In this document: positions 9,670 to 20,840 of the stretch, one piece after another
Layout: the number at the start of each line of letters is the position of its first letter
Numbering within the stretch: the stretch's first letter is position 1
Origin: Perilla frutescens
Taxonomy: Eukaryota; Streptophyta; Magnoliopsida; Lamiales; Lamiaceae
DNA: 64,000 bases
Assembly (NCBI GenBank): GCA_026008535.1
Contig: BRKX01000011.1
Coordinates: 20,778,001 to 20,842,000 of the forward strand
Direction: 5' to 3'
Made by a program: the position numbers and the translations under genes
The notes under the pieces: generated by a model
What the model saw: only the letters and a program-made list of their open reading frames with translations
Told to the model about the DNA's origin: nothing
Database searches by the model: none

Positions 9670-10204
9670 CCACTAAGCAAAGTAAATGTGAACTTATCTG
9701 TTCAAATCTCTCTCTCCTGAGCTTCCGCATGGCTTTGATCTGCTGACATCATCAGATGACTTGGCTGCATCTGGCAATCTCCAGTTAGCTTGATCAGCTT
9801 CAACTGAGATGACTTTTCAGTTCAGCTCTTTCTTCAGCTGAGATGGCTTCCAGCTCTTTTTTCAGCTGAGATGGCTTCTCCAACTTGAATTGATTGAACT
9901 TTTGATCAGTTCTAGTTCCTTTAACTTCTCATGTTTCACGCTTCTCATCAGTTTGCAAGTTTCTCAGCTTGCTTTTCCTTTAAGCTGATGGCTTGACTAG
10001 TCTTGAACCCTTCTCTGTTGAAACTTCTAATTTAAGTAAAAAATTCTCTTCATTTTTTCCACTATCACCCCAAGCTGACTGAACTGATGCGCCTTTTGGT
10101 TCAGTTGGAGCTTCTCTTTTCTTTTCATCAGTTGAGGTTGTTCTTTGTATTCTCTCGATCAGTTGATCATCTTCATCTTCTGAAGCTAGTTCTAGTAACC
10201 CCAG
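9670..10204 (-). other. Spacer between S pol and ORF-a
   Basis: No gene is seen. The DNA is rich in CAGCTGA/CAGTTGA words. A 28-bp motif (CAGCTCTTT.TTCAGCTGAGATGGCTTC) is repeated in tandem near 9,824-9,880. The RNase H frame ends at 10,205 and its last coding-like residues trail into this spacer. Confidence 0.5.
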
Positions 10205-11646
10205 TTAGATAAAAAGCTCTACAAATCTTGCTTCTGGCAATGGCTTTGTGAAGATGTCAGCTATCTGCCTCTCTGTATTGACATATTGGATGCATATGTC
10301 TTTTTTCTCGATGTGATCTCTGATGAAGTGGTGCCTGATATCAATGTGTTTTGTTATCAAATGCAGAACTGGATTATGAGAAATCGCAATAACACTATTA
10401 TTGTCACAGAAGATAGGTACTTCGTTAGTTTTGACCTTGTAATCCTTTAACTGCTGCTTCATCCGGAGTATCTGTGCACAACAGCTTCCAGCAGCTACAT
10501 ACTCCGCTTCAGTTGTTAAAGTGGCAACTGAGTGCTGCTTCTTGCTGAATCAGGATATCAATTTGTGACCAACAAACTGACATGTTCCACTAGTACTCTT
10601 CCTGTCAATCTTGCATCCACCAAAGTCTGAGTCTGAATATCCAGTTAGACTTAAGCTGTCATCTCTGGATACCATAATCGAAGATTTATGGTTCCTCTGA
10701 GGTACTTGATGATCATCTTTGCTGCTTCAAGATGACTTTTCTTTAGATTAGCTTAGAATCGTGCACCTAAGCCGACTGAATATGAGATGTATGGTCGACT
10801 GGCAGTTAGATAGAGAAACAAACCGATGATGCCTCTGTAGTGAGTTTGGCTAACTGATTCTCCTTCTTCATCGAGAGTTAGTTGAACTGATGTGTTCATC
10901 GGAATCTTAATAGTTTTTCCCTTATCAGTTCCAAACTTATTGACTAGCTCCTTTGTGTACTTGGCTTGGTTGATGAATATCCCATCCTTGAGCTGTTTCA
11001 CTTTAAGTCCTAGGAAAAACATCATTTCTCCCATCATGCTCATCTCGAATTCGCTTTGCATTAGTTGTGCGAAATGAGTGCACAGATCTTTGCTCTTTCA
11101 TCCAAATATTATGTCATCCACATAAATTTGAACCATTAAGATCTCAGATGATTGTTCTATTCTGAATAGAGTTCGATCAATGACTCCTTTTTGAAACCCA
11201 TTCTTCACCAAGAATGTTGTGAGGGTTTCATACCAGGCTCGGGGTGCTTGCTTCAGCCCATAGAGTTCTTTTTTCAGTTTGAAGACTAAATCTCCAATCT
11301 CAAATCCAGGTGGTTGCTCGATGTACATGTCTTCCTTGAGCATCTCCTGTAGAAACACACTGTTCACGTCCATTTGATAGACTGTGAAGTTGTTGTGAGC
11401 TGCATAGGCGAGGAACAATCTGATAGCTTTCAATTTTGCAATCGGTGTAAATGTCTCATCAAAGTCGATCCCTTCACTTTGAGAGTATCCTTTAGCTACT
11501 AGTCTCACTTTGTTTCTGGTGATGACGCCTTGCTCGTCCAGTTTGTTGCGAAAAACCCACTTTGTTCCTATAACTTCATGGATTTTTGGCCAACCGATAA
11601 GAAACCATACATCATTTCTTATGAACTGGTTCAGCTTTTCTTGCAT
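10205..11646 (-). pseudogene. S copia reverse transcriptase and RNase H
   Basis: RT starts near 11,646 with FIRNDVWFLIGWP and WVFRNKLDEQG, keeps the substrate-loop and fingers motifs (KARLVAKGYSQ-like, DFDETFTPIAK) and the catalytic YVDDIIFG at about 11,098-11,121. The frame then breaks and resumes at 11,061 (MMGEMMFFLGLKVKQL) through to 10,753. RNase H follows with stops: the connection is read in fragments, and its C-terminal part is open at 10,462-10,205 (IFCDNNSVIAISHNPV, KHIDIRHHFIRD, ADIFTKPLP). These are hallmark segments of copia RNase H. In an active element the enzyme copies genomic RNA into DNA in the cytoplasmic particle. At least three frame breaks make this copy inactive. The order IN-RT-RH confirms copia. 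Confidence 0.9.
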
Positions 11647-11659
11647 GGCTATGACCAGT

Positions 11660-13148
11660 CTAAATCTTCAAGAGCTTCCTTGATGTTTTCCGGTTAAGTT
11701 TGAGATAATAAGCATGTGAAGAAAGCATGCTCTGTTGAACTTCTGGTCTGAACTCCACTTCTTGGATCTCCAACGATCTTATCAGCTGGGTGGCTTCTGA
11801 GCCATTTGGGTAGACTGTCCTCACCAGTTGGATTTTTAGCATTGACATCATTTGATGTCTTTTCTTCAATTTGCGCTTCATCTTCATCAGTTCTTCTCCC
11901 TACTTCAGTTGTGGGGTTGATGGTCTCAGTACGATTTGTCTCTTCATCGACTTGGTTGCCCTCAGTTGTGCCTTCAGCTGGTCTAGTGCTGGATACATTA
12001 CCTTCATCTTTTATTCCAACTTCAAACTGTTCTGAAACTGTGTGATCCACATAGTCCTGCGAGTTATCAGTTTTACTAGGTAGTACTTGAACTAATGTAT
12101 TGATTACTTCTTTGTTTCTGTACTCATTGGCAAACTCATCAATAACAACATGAAATGTTATTTCCACAATAAGTGTTTGTTTGTTGAACACTCTGTAAGC
12201 TTGTGTATGAGGAGAATTGTAGCCAAGAAAGATTCCCTCATCAGCTTTGGCACTGAATGCTTTCAGTTGACTCTTGCCATTGTTGTGAATATAACATTTA
12301 TAGCCAAATACTTTGAAGTATGAGATAGATGGCTTACGACCCTTATATAGTTCATAAGGTGTCTTGTCATGTGAACTGACGATGGCGCTTTTATTTTGAG
12401 TGTGGCACGCTGTGTTGACTGCTTCAGCCCAGTAACCTTCAACTATGTTGGCATCAACTATCATTGCTCGAGCTACTTCCTTGAGAGTGCGGTTTCTCCG
12501 TTCAGCTATACCGTTTTGTTATGGAATTCTGGCAGCTGAGTGCTCATGAGTTATTCCCAATTTACTGAGAAAATTGATGATCTGCTGGTTTACGAATTCA
12601 GTTCCATTGTCTGAATGAATTCCTTGAACTGATCTTTCCTTTTCAGTTTGCAGTCTTTTGATCATCGATGATAGCTTGGAGTAGGTTTCGTCCTTGTTTC
12701 TGAGAAACTCTACCCATATATATCTTGAGAAGTCGTCGACTACTAAAAGAGTGGATCTTTTTCCTTTGGGAGTTGGTGGTCTGACTGGCCCAAATAGATC
12801 CATGTATAGTAGTTGGAGGGAAGCAGTTGTCCCTGGGAGATGGCTTCTATTTTTGAATGACGACCTCACTTGCTTCCCTTTCTGGCACGGTTCGTAAATA
12901 CCATTTTTCTTGAAAATCTCATTGGGAATCCCATCAACTAGCTCCTTCTTGGCTAGATGGTTGATGGTTTTAAAGTTGAGATGATTTAGTCGTCGATGCC
13001 ATAGCCAGCTTGCTTCAGTTGAGCCTTTTGAGAGAAAGCAAACCTCTCCATAACCTGTTGTCCAGTCAACAACATACACGTTGCCTCTCCTATGCCAGTT
13101 AGGAGAATTGATCCAGTTGACTTGTCTCGTATGTCGCATGAGCTTCAA
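11660..13148 (-). pseudogene. S copia integrase with C-terminal extension
   Basis: The GAG-pre-integrase/zinc part (WLWHRRLNHLNFKTI, YEPCQKGKQVR; 13,148-12,800) shows the H..H..C..C arrangement. The core carries the first acidic residue in LLYMDLFGPV and the second in GIHSDNGTEF, and the frame breaks near 12,519 just before the Glu-containing helix. It restarts at 12,464 with GYWAEAVNTACHTQNKSA, TPYELYKGRKPS and the VFGYKCYIHN block, all typical of copia integrase. The long Glu/Thr-rich tail to 11,694 is the linker towards RT. The enzyme normally inserts the cDNA with a 5-bp target duplication. A stop and frame change at 12,464-12,520 separate the catalytic halves. Confidence 0.88.
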
Positions 13149-13660
13149 TTGAAATCAACTATATATCCATTGTCACATAGCTGACTAATGCTGAGCAGTT
13201 TATGCTTTAGTCTTTCTACATGGGAGACTCCATTGACTACCACCTTTTCTTTGACCACGAACCATTTTCCAACGATTTGGTGTCTGGAATTGTCTTCTAA
13301 TGTGACTAATGGGCCTTTTATTTCCTTGTAATTTTCAAGATCCTCTTTATTTCCCGTCCTGTGTTTTGAGCACCTGCTATCAAGATACCAAACTTCCTTG
13401 GTCATCTTCTTCAATATAATGCCCTTTTCTTGCAAGAGAGACAATTAGTTTTTAGGTACCCATATAATATCGGGTCCTTGTTTACTAATCAAATATTTAG
13501 GAATCCAAATTTGCCAAATTCTTGGCTTATCAGCAGGTAGAGAGCTTTTAGACACTGAATGTCTGATCAGTTTTACTCTCTTTTCAACTCTTCTCCTTTG
13601 AGCTGAATCAGTTGACTTGTACCTGCGACGAGAGTTAGTAGGATAAAACACTTCAATCAT
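13145..13660 (-). pseudogene. S copia protease, active-site glycine lost
   Basis: The 13,444-13,145 frame holds the retropepsin-like domain: VWYLDSRCSKHRTGNK followed by VSHVERLKHKLLSISQLCDNGYIVDF. The catalytic triad is normally Asp-Ser-Gly; here it reads Asp-Ser-Arg, so the enzyme is probably dead. The preceding frame 13,660-13,445 is basic and ends in GPDIIWVPKN, the usual lead-in to the Sirevirus protease, separated only by a stop codon. Cleavage of the polyprotein would be its role. Neighbours are the Pro/Gln-rich linker upstream and integrase, overlapping by a few bases, downstream. Confidence 0.85.
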
Positions 13661-13743
13661 AAGTCTCTGATTTCGAGCTTGTTTAACTCTTTCATACGAC
13701 TAATTTTTTTTACTCCTTGAGCTCTATTGCTCTTGTGATATGG

Positions 13744-14248
13744 CTAGTTTGCAAACCAGTTATAGCTGGAGTTGATCCTTGGTTCATCTTTTGAATCCAA
13801 GTACTCATTATACTGAGTTGCAAGATCAGTTGGAGTGAATTCCTCTAAGGAGACCTTAATGCTTTGATGTGCTCGATACAGTCTGGTATGCACGTTTCTT
13901 TTTGAGTCAACACCCTTTCCATATTGACTTGCTGATGGTCTATGAAGATAGGCTAGTGGTGCAGTTCTCACCTGAACTGATGCCCTATCTTGATGAGACT
14001 TAGGTTTGAACTGAGTATTTCTCCTTACTTCAGTTGGCCTGTCAGTTCTATTCACTGGTAGCCTATAATGAGCTTGAGGCCTTGGGTGAACTGGTGGTTT
14101 GTATTGAACTAATTGTCTCTGATGAGCTGGACGTCTTGGTTGGACTGATGACCTTTGTTGGTAGGCTGGTTGCCTTGGCTGAGCTGGTGGCCTTTGCTGA
14201 TAGGCGGACTGTCTAGTTTGAGCTGGTGCTCTCAGTTGAGAGGATTGA
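13744..14248 (-). pseudogene. S gag-pol linker with Pro/Gln-rich tandem repeats
   Basis: From the Athila B junction at 14,248 the frame runs to 13,744 and encodes a strongly biased segment: a roughly 13-residue repeat of the type RQPAYQQRPPAQP occurs about four times, decaying into RRPAHQRQLVQY and RPQAHYRLPV. The rest is basic and ends in SSYNWFAN before a stop. Low-complexity linkers between gag and protease are common in large copia elements; binding of RNA or a spacing role would be a guess. The first codons of the open frame (above 14,248) belong to the inserted Athila LTR and are not part of the gene. Confidence 0.7.
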
Positions 14249-15304
14249 TGATGCGCGGTCATTTCGCGCTCAAAAATAAGTTATAACTCATGTGCCCACA
14301 GCAAGCGTAGCCAGCTAATGAGTACGGGTCGATCCCACAGAGAGCTGTTGTGATTCCACCTTCAAGTAACCAATCATAAAAATGGGGTTTGGTTTTGTTG
14401 TCACTACTGGAAATTAAATCTGTAAAAGAAAGTAAAGAAGATATCAAATAACAACAGTTCTGGTATTTGAACATGAAATTGGTTTAAATATATATTAACT
14501 CGATCATAGGCATACCGATTTTTATACATGATAAATCACCTAGTTATGGAGACCGGATTCCTCTACGCGTCTCCTTATTCATCCTTTCATTATAGACTGA
14601 AAAGCGATTCCTTGTCAATTAAATCCCTAATCAGTCACCCACCCCCGATTCCCCAAAGAGATGTAAGTGAACAGACAGCAGTGTGCCCTAGACGAACCCA
14701 GATCTGTTGTGTTTACCGATTCTTTGTGTGCCCATAACAACCCATTGATTCCCTTATTACTATATAAATCAACACACAGTCATGATTCACCTATTCAATT
14801 AATAGTGGTGTGCCCTCTTAACCTAACGAGTGATCAGCCACATTGGGCATTTTAGATACACACTCATGTGGAACAAGACACAAGAATCAACAGAAACCTA
14901 TCATGCATTACTATGCCCATTTTAGCCTCATGAGTCCAGATTTATATTCAAACCATTTTCGTTGTTCAAACACCAGAATTAAGAGTCTAGCCAAGTATGC
15001 TAGACATAATTAAAATTGCAGAAATGAAAGACATAAATAAAAAGAAAACTTACTGAATTACTTTGCAAAAATACTCAACATAAATGTTGAGTTTAAAAGC
15101 ATAATCCTAAATCCCAAAGGCTTAAGGCTGATGGATTGTTTCTCACTGCAAAGCAGCGTACGAAAAATAAATGCAAAAAATTAGAAATTGTAGCAACCGT
15201 TTCTCACTACCCAAACTTGTGTTTCCAGAAAATAAAGTAGCTTAAATAGTTACATTTCCGAATTAGAGTTCCCCCAACAAACTTGGGTCTTCACTGGATT
15301 TCTG
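14249..15304 (-). repeat. B 3' LTR, truncated
   Basis: Collinear and closely similar to 50,163-51,220 of the B 5' LTR, including the ATGCGCGGTCATTTCGCGC terminal block with an internal GCGCGAAATGACCGCGC palindrome. Similarity stops at 15,304, where the sequence switches to the LTR of C. The remaining ~500 bases of the LTR (the U3 start) are missing. Confidence 0.9.
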
Positions 15305-16383
15305 GAGAATATAACTTGAAGAGTTGAAAATGAAGATGCAAAGTGGACGTGTGCAAGTGTGAAGAAATCAGCCCTTGATTTATTTAATTCGGGGTTGAAT
15401 TTTATTTAGACTATAATATTTATTTTAATTAATTTAGACTATGGTTTAGATCAGTTTTTATTTAATTTTATGTGTAATTTTCGTCCCTTATAATATATGT
15501 TTGACTAGAATTGTATTTAAGGCAATTTCCTACCTTGAATAGAATTCTAGTTTAGGTATTTTTATAATATAGTTAGAGATCCTTTTTAGATCAGATTTTT
15601 TAGGCCTTTTTATTAACTATTTTCATGCATATTAACCCTATAAATAGGGTAACCATGTTACTTTGACATTTTAGACATTATTGATTAAATTTGCTTTTGC
15701 ATGCAATTTGTGTCTCAACCGTTCAAAGCTTTTTGATTGTTTTTTGTCGAAAATCATCATTCTTGAAGCCTAGCAATTTCAAGTCTTATTCCAAGGGAAC
15801 ATTCTAATTCACATGAGGAATTAGGGTGAACTCGCTATGAAGAACAACTTAGAGATTCATTTTCATCGTACAAGATACGCCGGGGATTAATCGGGTTGCT
15901 ATTCAACAACACTATCATCAACGCCACCATCTTCGATGTCCTACATCTCCATCAAGTCATCCGAATCATCCTCAATCAACAAAATTCGTTCAAGCCCAGT
16001 TCGAGTACAAATCCAGATTCGTTCATCACGTTCTACAGCAAATACCATAAGTTCTTTTACCTATTATCATACCCAATCTACTCAAGCCATTCTAAACCCT
16101 ACATATTCAGCCCATTTGTCCTATACCTCCTACCCAAACCATCAATCCAATTCAACCCCCTTCTTGTTGGAATTGTGTTCCATTTTTGTGTCGTAGTCTA
16201 AGTATCGTATTTAGGCCTAGATTCATTTGTTCTTTGTGTTCGAGTTCCTATTGGTTTAATTCAGTTTATTTTCGATATATTATAGTCTTTAGAGTAGGAT
16301 TGAGTCCTTCCATGTTGACATGTTCTTTTCTAGAAGTCTTCTGCGCGTTCTCGTACCCTGTACAATTTGTCCGGGTTACATCA
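15305..16383 (+). repeat. C 5' LTR, lacking its first ~196 bases
   Basis: Matches 22,337-23,411 of the 3' LTR along its whole length and ends with the same GGGTTACATCA. The LTR start (TGATGAAGCC) and following bases are missing at the junction with the B LTR. A TATA box CCTATAAATAG lies at 15,637-15,647; in the 3' LTR the same place reads CCTAAAAATAG, so only this copy keeps it. Confidence 0.9.
15637..15647 (+). promoter_or_regulatory. TATA box in the C 5' LTR
   Basis: CCTATAAATAG, about 750 bases before the LTR end, in an AT-rich context. Retained here, mutated in the 3' LTR. Promoter use is inferred. Confidence 0.55.
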
Positions 16384-16387
16384 TAAA

Positions 16388-16402
16388 TTTGGCATCAGAG
16401 CC
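16388..16402 (+). other. C primer-binding site, tRNA-Met type
   Basis: TTTGGCATCAGAGCC begins a few bases after the LTR end. It is a one-base variant of TGGTATCAGAGCC, the site complementary to initiator methionine tRNA that primes minus-strand synthesis in many plant elements. Confidence 0.8.
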
Positions 16403-17310
16403 ACGTCAGCATAGCTGGTCGTGGTTCAATCCTACGTGTCAATTTATTACTTACGTGTCGTTTATTTTTATTACGTGTAATTCGTACGTGTCAATCGAGT
16501 TGTAATAGTTTAGTTGTTCATTGAAAAAAAAGAAATTGGATAAAAAAAAGAAAGGAGCTTCGGTAAAAAAAAACAAAAAAAAAACAAAGAGACCGATTAT
16601 CAAAAAAAGAAAGAAAGAAAATCTGACAAAAAAAAAGAAATATCCAATTTGATTTTTGATTTACCTTTCGAGTTCTATTTTATTTTTGGTACCTCCTTTT
16701 TTGTACTAATTCCTAGTTAGTAATTACCTTGTGAGTCTTGTTTCTTTTGGAAACTTTCCTTATAGTATAGTTATTTAGTTGGTAATTTCCAATTGAGTTG
16801 CATTTAATTTGGTATCTTCCATCTAGAGTCTATTCTAATTAAGGTATTTAGATTGTGTCAAACTAGTGGTACATATATCCAAATCATTTTCTTTTCTTCC
16901 TACTTCTTTTCTTTTCTTCCTTTTACCCTAAAACACCCGGTTTTCCGATTTTCATTTTCTCCCTCTATTCCTGCTCCCGAACTCTGATTTTCTCCATAAT
17001 ACCATTCCGGAAGCGGAATGACGAGACAAACCAAACTCACTTCTTTGCTATGACATAAATGCTTTTTTGGCCAAATTCCATCATCTTCAAGGTGAATTCA
17101 CCATCAAAAGTCCGAGAGGAGCCGATCTTAAGCAACAAAAGAGTCGATGATCACCACCATATACACACCTATCACACGAGCACCACCACATACTTGAGAG
17201 CATACACGAGGGGTAAAAAAATCTAGAGAGAAAATACGAGTGATTATGAGGAATTATGAGGTCCTACACCTTGTTTTTCTTTCACGTTTGTTCATTGTTT
17301 GCAGGTACAC
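16403..17310 (+). other. C untranslated leader
   Basis: No gene is visible. The stretch 16,525-16,645 is an A-rich, purine-biased region (AAAAAAAAGAAAGG-like runs); later parts are CT- and CA-rich. A strong splice-acceptor-like sequence, TTCATTGTTTGCAG, ends at 17,304, just before the gag start at 17,311. Confidence 0.6.
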
Positions 17311-18660
17311 ATGGAGTCCAGAGACGGTTACAATAAGACGCATGATAAGGCACCCGCATTACCTAGTACTCCTACAGATGCGGCTTCATCTATGCCACAG
17401 CTATGGGATGTCCAGTACCACCATCAAGAACTGGAGCATAAGCTAGATAGTTCATTGGCCAAGATGATGGCACAGCTTGAGCTTCTTACTGCTCGAATTC
17501 CTATACCACCAGTTCAAGGCCAACCTGTCCAGACAAAAGGAGTAGCTCGACACCCAGTAGCAGCTCAGTCTTGCCAACCTCAAGTGCAGTTTAATGATCC
17601 CTATGATCGTGATGCTGAAGAAGGTTATGGTGACTTTGCAGAGGAGTTAGAGGCTGAGTACGATCTATATCAGAGACATGACCGAACACGTTTATCCTAC
17701 AGACAAGCAGCCTGATGTGCAGACCCCGACAACTTGTTGAACAACATCAAAACAAGCATTCTAAAGTTTGAAGGCCTTCACGATCCTGATCTGTACTTGG
17801 ATTGGAAACGTAAGGTAGACAAGATCTTCACATGCTATGACTTTCTAGAGATCAAGAAGGTCCAGTTAGCATGCTTGGAGTTTATAGGCTATACAACTTC
17901 ATGGTGGGAGATGCAACAGGAGCGACGCCAGCGTGAAAGATATCCTCCCATCGATACTTGGGAAGAGATGAAAGGATTGATGCGTGGCCGGTTCATTCCT
18001 GTGCACTATGAGAGAGAGCTCGAGAAGAAGCTCAACCGGATTAAGTAAGGTACATGATCAGTTGAAGAGTACCACAAGGAGCTTGAGACCGTCCTGAACC
18101 GAGTTGGAAAACAAGAGACCTTGAATGGTACCATCATCCGGTACATTGAAGGCATGAATCCTGATATCGCATGTGAAGTTCAACTTAAGAACTTCACAAG
18201 TATAGAAGAGATGGTGCATTACGCATCAATTGTGGAGAGACAGCTCAGAGAGGGACGATGAAGATCACACCACAGTTCAGCCCCTATTCGACCCCCATGG
18301 AATAAAGGTACAAATTCCACATCACCTTCTATCCCTTCTACTGAGCCTACTCGACCCCGAGGTCAGTCCGGACCGCCCGAGCAGCGTTTCAACTGTTCTA
18401 CCCCATAGTCCAATCGTAGACTCGAGTCTACACCTGCACCGCCTACACGGCCGACCTATACATGGCCCAATCCAACCAGCCTAGCACCTAATGCGAGCCA
18501 GGATCAAGCTAGAGACATCCAGTGCCATAAGTGCCAAGGTTGAGGCCACTTTCAAAACCAATGTTCGAACCGGCGTGTTCTGTTCATCACCGAACAGAAT
18601 GAGATTGAGTCAGCCAGTAAGGACGAGGAGCAGCCCATAGTTGACACCAAGAAGGAGCCA
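17311..18660 (+). pseudogene. C gag (capsid and nucleocapsid)
   Basis: Starts at ATG 17,311 (MESRDGYNKTHDK); an upstream in-frame ATG at 17,299 is possible but lies in the acceptor-like sequence. The first frame, to 17,715, has a coiled-coil-like HHQELEHKLDSSLAKMMAQLELL stretch shortened here as HHQELEHKLDSSLAKMMAQ and an acidic end. The capsid region (17,734-18,048) has the retrotransposon gag core: FEGLHDPDLYLDWKRKVD, WWEMQQERR, TWEEMKGLMRGRFIP. It continues with stops through EEYHKELETVLNR. The zinc knuckle CHKCQG*GHFQNQC (18,521-18,562) is interrupted by a stop at its centre. Gag forms the particle and binds RNA. At least five stops and one frame change make this copy inactive. Confidence 0.85.
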
Positions 18661-19171
18661 GAGATGCCTCCAGTTGACTCGGATAAAGAGAAACCCAAGC
18701 TTTCTCATGTTAGTCTTGTGTCCATTCGCAGTCTGAGTATCAATCGTGAAGAAGAGCAGCTGGATCAACGTTAGAATATTTCTTTTCACATGTGTTGCTA
18801 TCCAAGATCAGACCTGCTCGATGATAATAAATAGTGGGAGTGTGATCAACGCCATTAGTCAGTATGCAGTTGATAAATTGGTGCTCACCACTATCAAGCA
18901 TCCGAAGCCGTACAAGTTGCAGTGGCTTACGGATCGAGGAGAGATCAAAGTAACGGCTCAAATAAGTGTCTCATTCTCTATTGGTCGATTTTCTGACTCT
19001 GTTTTTTGCGATATTATTCCTATAGATGCAGCACACATATTGTTAGGTAGACCATGGCAGTTTGACAGACAAGCAGTTCATGATGGCTTTGCGAACACGT
19101 ACACCGTGAAGAGAGATGGATGGACCACTACATTGAAACTGTTGTCTCCTAAAGCCTTTGCTGAGGACTAA
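18661..19171 (+). pseudogene. C protease, catalytic Asp replaced
   Basis: An acidic, Pro/Lys-rich linker leads into the protease domain (18,746-19,171). The active-site segment reads CSMIINSGSVINAIS. In this clade the position before SG/GG is the catalytic aspartate; here it is Asn, so the enzyme is predicted inactive. The C-terminal signature IIPIDAAHILLGRPWQFDR is well kept. A stop at 19,169 separates it from RT. Confidence 0.82.
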
Positions 19172-19177
19172 AGACTC

Positions 19178-20840
19178 ATGCAAGAGAGGTTTAGAGCTGA
19201 GAGAGCAAAGGAGGCCGCAACCGCAGCCCGGATTGCCGCCAACGGTACCCAATCGACTGAGACCCCCAAAAAGGCCGCCACCCCTTCTTCTTCAGCCTCT
19301 AAACTGTCCTCCAATGATTCCCTTGTGCGTGGGAATTTTTCTGGATCAGCTGCAAAGAAAGATCAAAACCGCAGCTTGTTTATTTCAGTGAAAGGCATAG
19401 AAAAAACATTAAAAGCAGGTTTACCGTTTGTTCTTTTATCTTATAAGAGCAGTGCTATTAATGATTTTTCTTTGCCTAGTGTTATGCAACCACTTATGGA
19501 GGAATTCGCGGATGTGTTCCCTGAAGAGATTCCAAATGGATTACCTCCAGTTCGTGAGATCAAGCACCAGATTGATTTCCAGCCCGGCGCCATTTTACCA
19601 AATCGACCAGCATACCGAATGTCTCCTGAAGAGATCAAGGAAATCGATAGACAAGTGAAGGAGTTTCTTGAGAAGAAGTAGATTCGAGAGTCGATGAGCC
19701 TCTGCGCAGTTCTAGTCATTCTAGTGCCAAAGAAGAACAACGAGTGGAGAATGTGCATGGACTGCCACGCCATCAACAAGATAACAGTGAAGTATCAATT
19801 CCCTATCCCTAGACTAGATGATATTCTTGATGAATTATCCGGTTCCAATATCTTTTCTAAAATTAATTTGCGTTCTGGTTATTTTTAAGTTAGAATGCAT
19901 GAAGGGGATGAGTAGAAAACAACTTTTAAGACTAAGCATGGTTTATATGAGTGGTTCGTTATGCCTTTTGGTCTCACTAATGCACCGAGCACATTTATGC
20001 GTTTAATGAACCATGTTTTGCGTGATGTGATTGGAAAATTTGTTGTTGTGTACTTTGATGATATCCTGATTTACAGTCACGATGCACAGGCGCACCTAGC
20101 ACATCTTAGGCGCGTTTTTGATATTTTGAGATCAGCCAAGTTATATGGAAATTTGTCAAAATGTTCTTTTTGTTTAGCTGAAGTTTTGTTTCTTGGTTTT
20201 GTTGTGAGTATACGTGGCATTGAGGTTGACCGTTCTAAAATCAAGGCGATTGAAAAATGGCCAACACCCAAGTCAGCCGCAAAGGTTCGATCCTTTCACG
20301 GCCTTGCTGGATTTGATCATTGCTTTGTGTGAAATTTTTCTAGCATTGTCATGCCTCTTACTGAGCTAAGTAAGAAGGATCGTAAGTTTGAGTGGGGTAA
20401 AGCACAGTATGAAGCATTTACACGTTTGAAGCATCTTTTATGTCATGCACATGTTTTGTGTTTACCTGATTTTGATAAGGTTTTTGAGATTGAATGTGAT
20501 GCCTCCGGGATAGGAATTGGTGCTATTTTGATGCAGGAACGATGTCCAGTCGCCTACTTCAATAAGAAATTAAATGGTGCAGCTCTGTGTTATTCCACCT
20601 ATGACAAAGAGTTGTACGCATTGAAGAGATCATTGGAGACGTGGCTACATTATCCGTGGCCAAAGGAGTTCATGATTCACACGGACCATGAGAGCTTAAA
20701 GCATTTGAAAGGGCAATAAAATCTGAACAAGAGGCATGCGAGATGGGTCGAGTTCATCGAGTCCTTCCCGTATGTCATCAAATACAAGAAATGAGAATAA
20801 AATGTTGTAGCTGATGCCCTATCTCGACGGTGCACATTAC
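19178..20840 (+). pseudogene. C reverse transcriptase and RNase H
   Basis: The 19,178-19,681 frame leads from a Lys/Ala-rich linker into EEFADVFPEEIPNGLPPVREIKHQID and the RPAYRMSPEE lead of RT. RT proper is read through stops: EWRMCMDCHAINKITVKYQFP, DDILDELSGSNIFSKI, then 19,961-20,332 with MPFGLTNAPSTFMRLMNHV and the catalytic VVVYFDDILIYS (20,045-20,080). The connection and RNase H (20,351-20,719) include FEWGKAQYEAF, the first RNase H acid in FEIECDASGIGIGAIL, ELYALKRSLETW and HTDHESLKHLKGQ; then VVADALSRR near 20,810. Stops at 19,681, 19,886, 19,912, 20,330, 20,717, 20,792 and 20,800 break it; most replace Gln, Trp or Arg codons. Catalytic residues of both domains remain recognisable. 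Confidence 0.88.

Noticed and set aside
14528..14855. Plus-strand ORFs in the B LTR (also 50,582-50,791)
   Set aside because: Antisense to B and found in both LTRs; no independent support.
15896..16505. ORFs in the C LTRs (also 22,924-23,432)
   Set aside because: Present in both LTRs simply because the LTRs are similar; composition is not protein-like.
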